62,230 bases of DNA. Source: Thermocrinis sp. GTDB lineage: Bacteria > Aquificota > Aquificia > Aquificales > Aquificaceae. How positions within the stretch are numbered: position 1 is the first letter of the stretch; each line of letters starts with the position of its first letter. Shown one piece after another: positions 61,951-62,230 of this stretch. Below the pieces are notes generated by a model. It had not been told where the DNA came from and did no database searches. It saw nothing but the letters and a program-made list of their open reading frames with translations. The position numbers and the translations under genes were made by a program. The stretch is taken from the NCBI GenBank assembly GCA_028276475.1, contig JAPYWH010000006.1, forward strand, positions 1 through 62,230, in the 5' to 3' direction.

Positions 61951-62230
61951 ATGAAGGCACAGGAATGGATAGAAAGACTGCCAGAACAGTTTGTTGTGTA
62001 TGAGATTACTCCTATATCTCCCGGCGCGTACAAGGGGATCGTCTTTACCGGGATGGGTGGCTCTGGGATTGTGGGGGATGTGCTAAAGCTCTTTTTAGAA
62101 AAAGATGGGGTGGCGGTTCCCGTCCTCTCCCTGAGGGGTTATGAACTGCCTCCTTATGTGAGGGAGGGTTGGCTATTGGTGGCTATCAGCTACAGCGGAA
62201 ACACGGAAGAGACCCTAAGCGTGGCGGATG
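61951..62230 (+). CDS. Bifunctional phosphoglucose/phosphomannose isomerase, 3' end missing
   Basis: The first 93 codons are present and the gene runs off the window. SIS-domain motifs are visible: FTGMGGSGIVGDVL and AISYSGNTEETLS, with LRGYELPPYV between; these fit the short bifunctional PGI/PMI family of thermophiles and archaea. It interconverts glucose/mannose 6-phosphate with fructose 6-phosphate. AGAGGGAGG precedes the ATG. Confidence 0.85.
   Translation, partial: MKAQEWIERLPEQFVVYEITPISPGAYKGIVFTGMGGSGIVGDVLKLFLEKDGVAVPVLSLRGYELPPYVREGWLLVAISYSGNTEETLSVAD

Noticed and set aside
1-62230. CRISPR arrays, insertion sequences, prophage or integrase genes
   Set aside because: I saw no regularly spaced repeats, transposase or integrase motifs, or terminal inverted repeats anywhere in the window.

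Overview
The window looks like a compact chromosome segment from a thermophilic, chemolithoautotrophic Aquificota bacterium, probably an Aquificaceae relative of Hydrogenobacter, Thermocrinis or Aquifex. This is inferred from gene content: a sulfur-oxidising sHdr/LbpA cluster, DabAB inorganic-carbon uptake, an 89-residue FlgM, separate nuoEF, class I ribonucleotide reductase, an Sbc/Mre11-Rad50 pair and many scattered small operons. The genus cannot be fixed from the sequence alone. Genes overlap heavily and almost nothing is non-coding.

Left part (1-12.2 kb, + strand): the 3' end of dabB, then dabA and a P-II-like protein, an inorganic-carbon uptake operon. Next comes a heavy-metal RND efflux operon (outer membrane channel, fusion protein, pump) with a SulP/STAS anion transporter joined by ATGA overlaps. 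From 12.2 to 14.3 kb lies rplS-rnhB-rsmH-ftsL. The minus strand from 21 to 14.3 kb carries nuoE-nuoF-glyA and hemN-oppF-type ATPase-CNNM protein. The 21-45 kb stretch is a mosaic of short housekeeping units: aldo/keto reductase, dnaA, tatB-tatC-tyrA, nrdB-HDAC, cutA, ispH-trpG, recG-sfsA, flgM, flgJ-like, apgM, mnmG-symporter, a DUF458 protein, fliN, a broken rrf2 gene, and a tRNA-His-pepA-queH-plsY-glycosyltransferase operon.

The centrepiece is a 14-gene, 9.6-kb plus-strand array (46.1-55.7 kb): tusA, dsrE2, a DsrE paralogue, shdrC1-B1-A-H-C2-B2, lbpA1, a small CxxC thioredoxin-fold protein, a second DsrE paralogue, lbpA2 and a radical-SAM lipoyl-synthase-like gene. From family knowledge, TusA and DsrE proteins relay sulfane sulfur to an Hdr-like complex, where lipoate-binding proteins act as carriers and accept electrons while sulfur is oxidised to sulfite. 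The core system is described in the literature. The less ordinary parts are the lbpA1-Trx-dsrE-lbpA2 block, a CxxC tail on LbpA1, and the regulatory dyads.

The right end (55.7-62.2 kb) holds a DUF2203 protein, then a Lys/His-rich secreted peptide behind a Shine-Dalgarno-sequestering hairpin. That peptide heads an operon with a LOG-family protein, sbcD, sbcC, an unknown protein and a truncated phosphoglucose/phosphomannose isomerase.

Two window-wide patterns stand out. First genes of transcription units often have a TATAAT-like element directly before the start codon and little or no Shine-Dalgarno sequence, suggesting leaderless transcripts, while genes inside operons have strong AGGAGG sites. 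Three divergent pairs share the same 10-bp symmetric element TAWAATTATA, which reads as a -10 box on both strands. In addition, all seven convergent gene pairs overlap or abut at their 3' ends.
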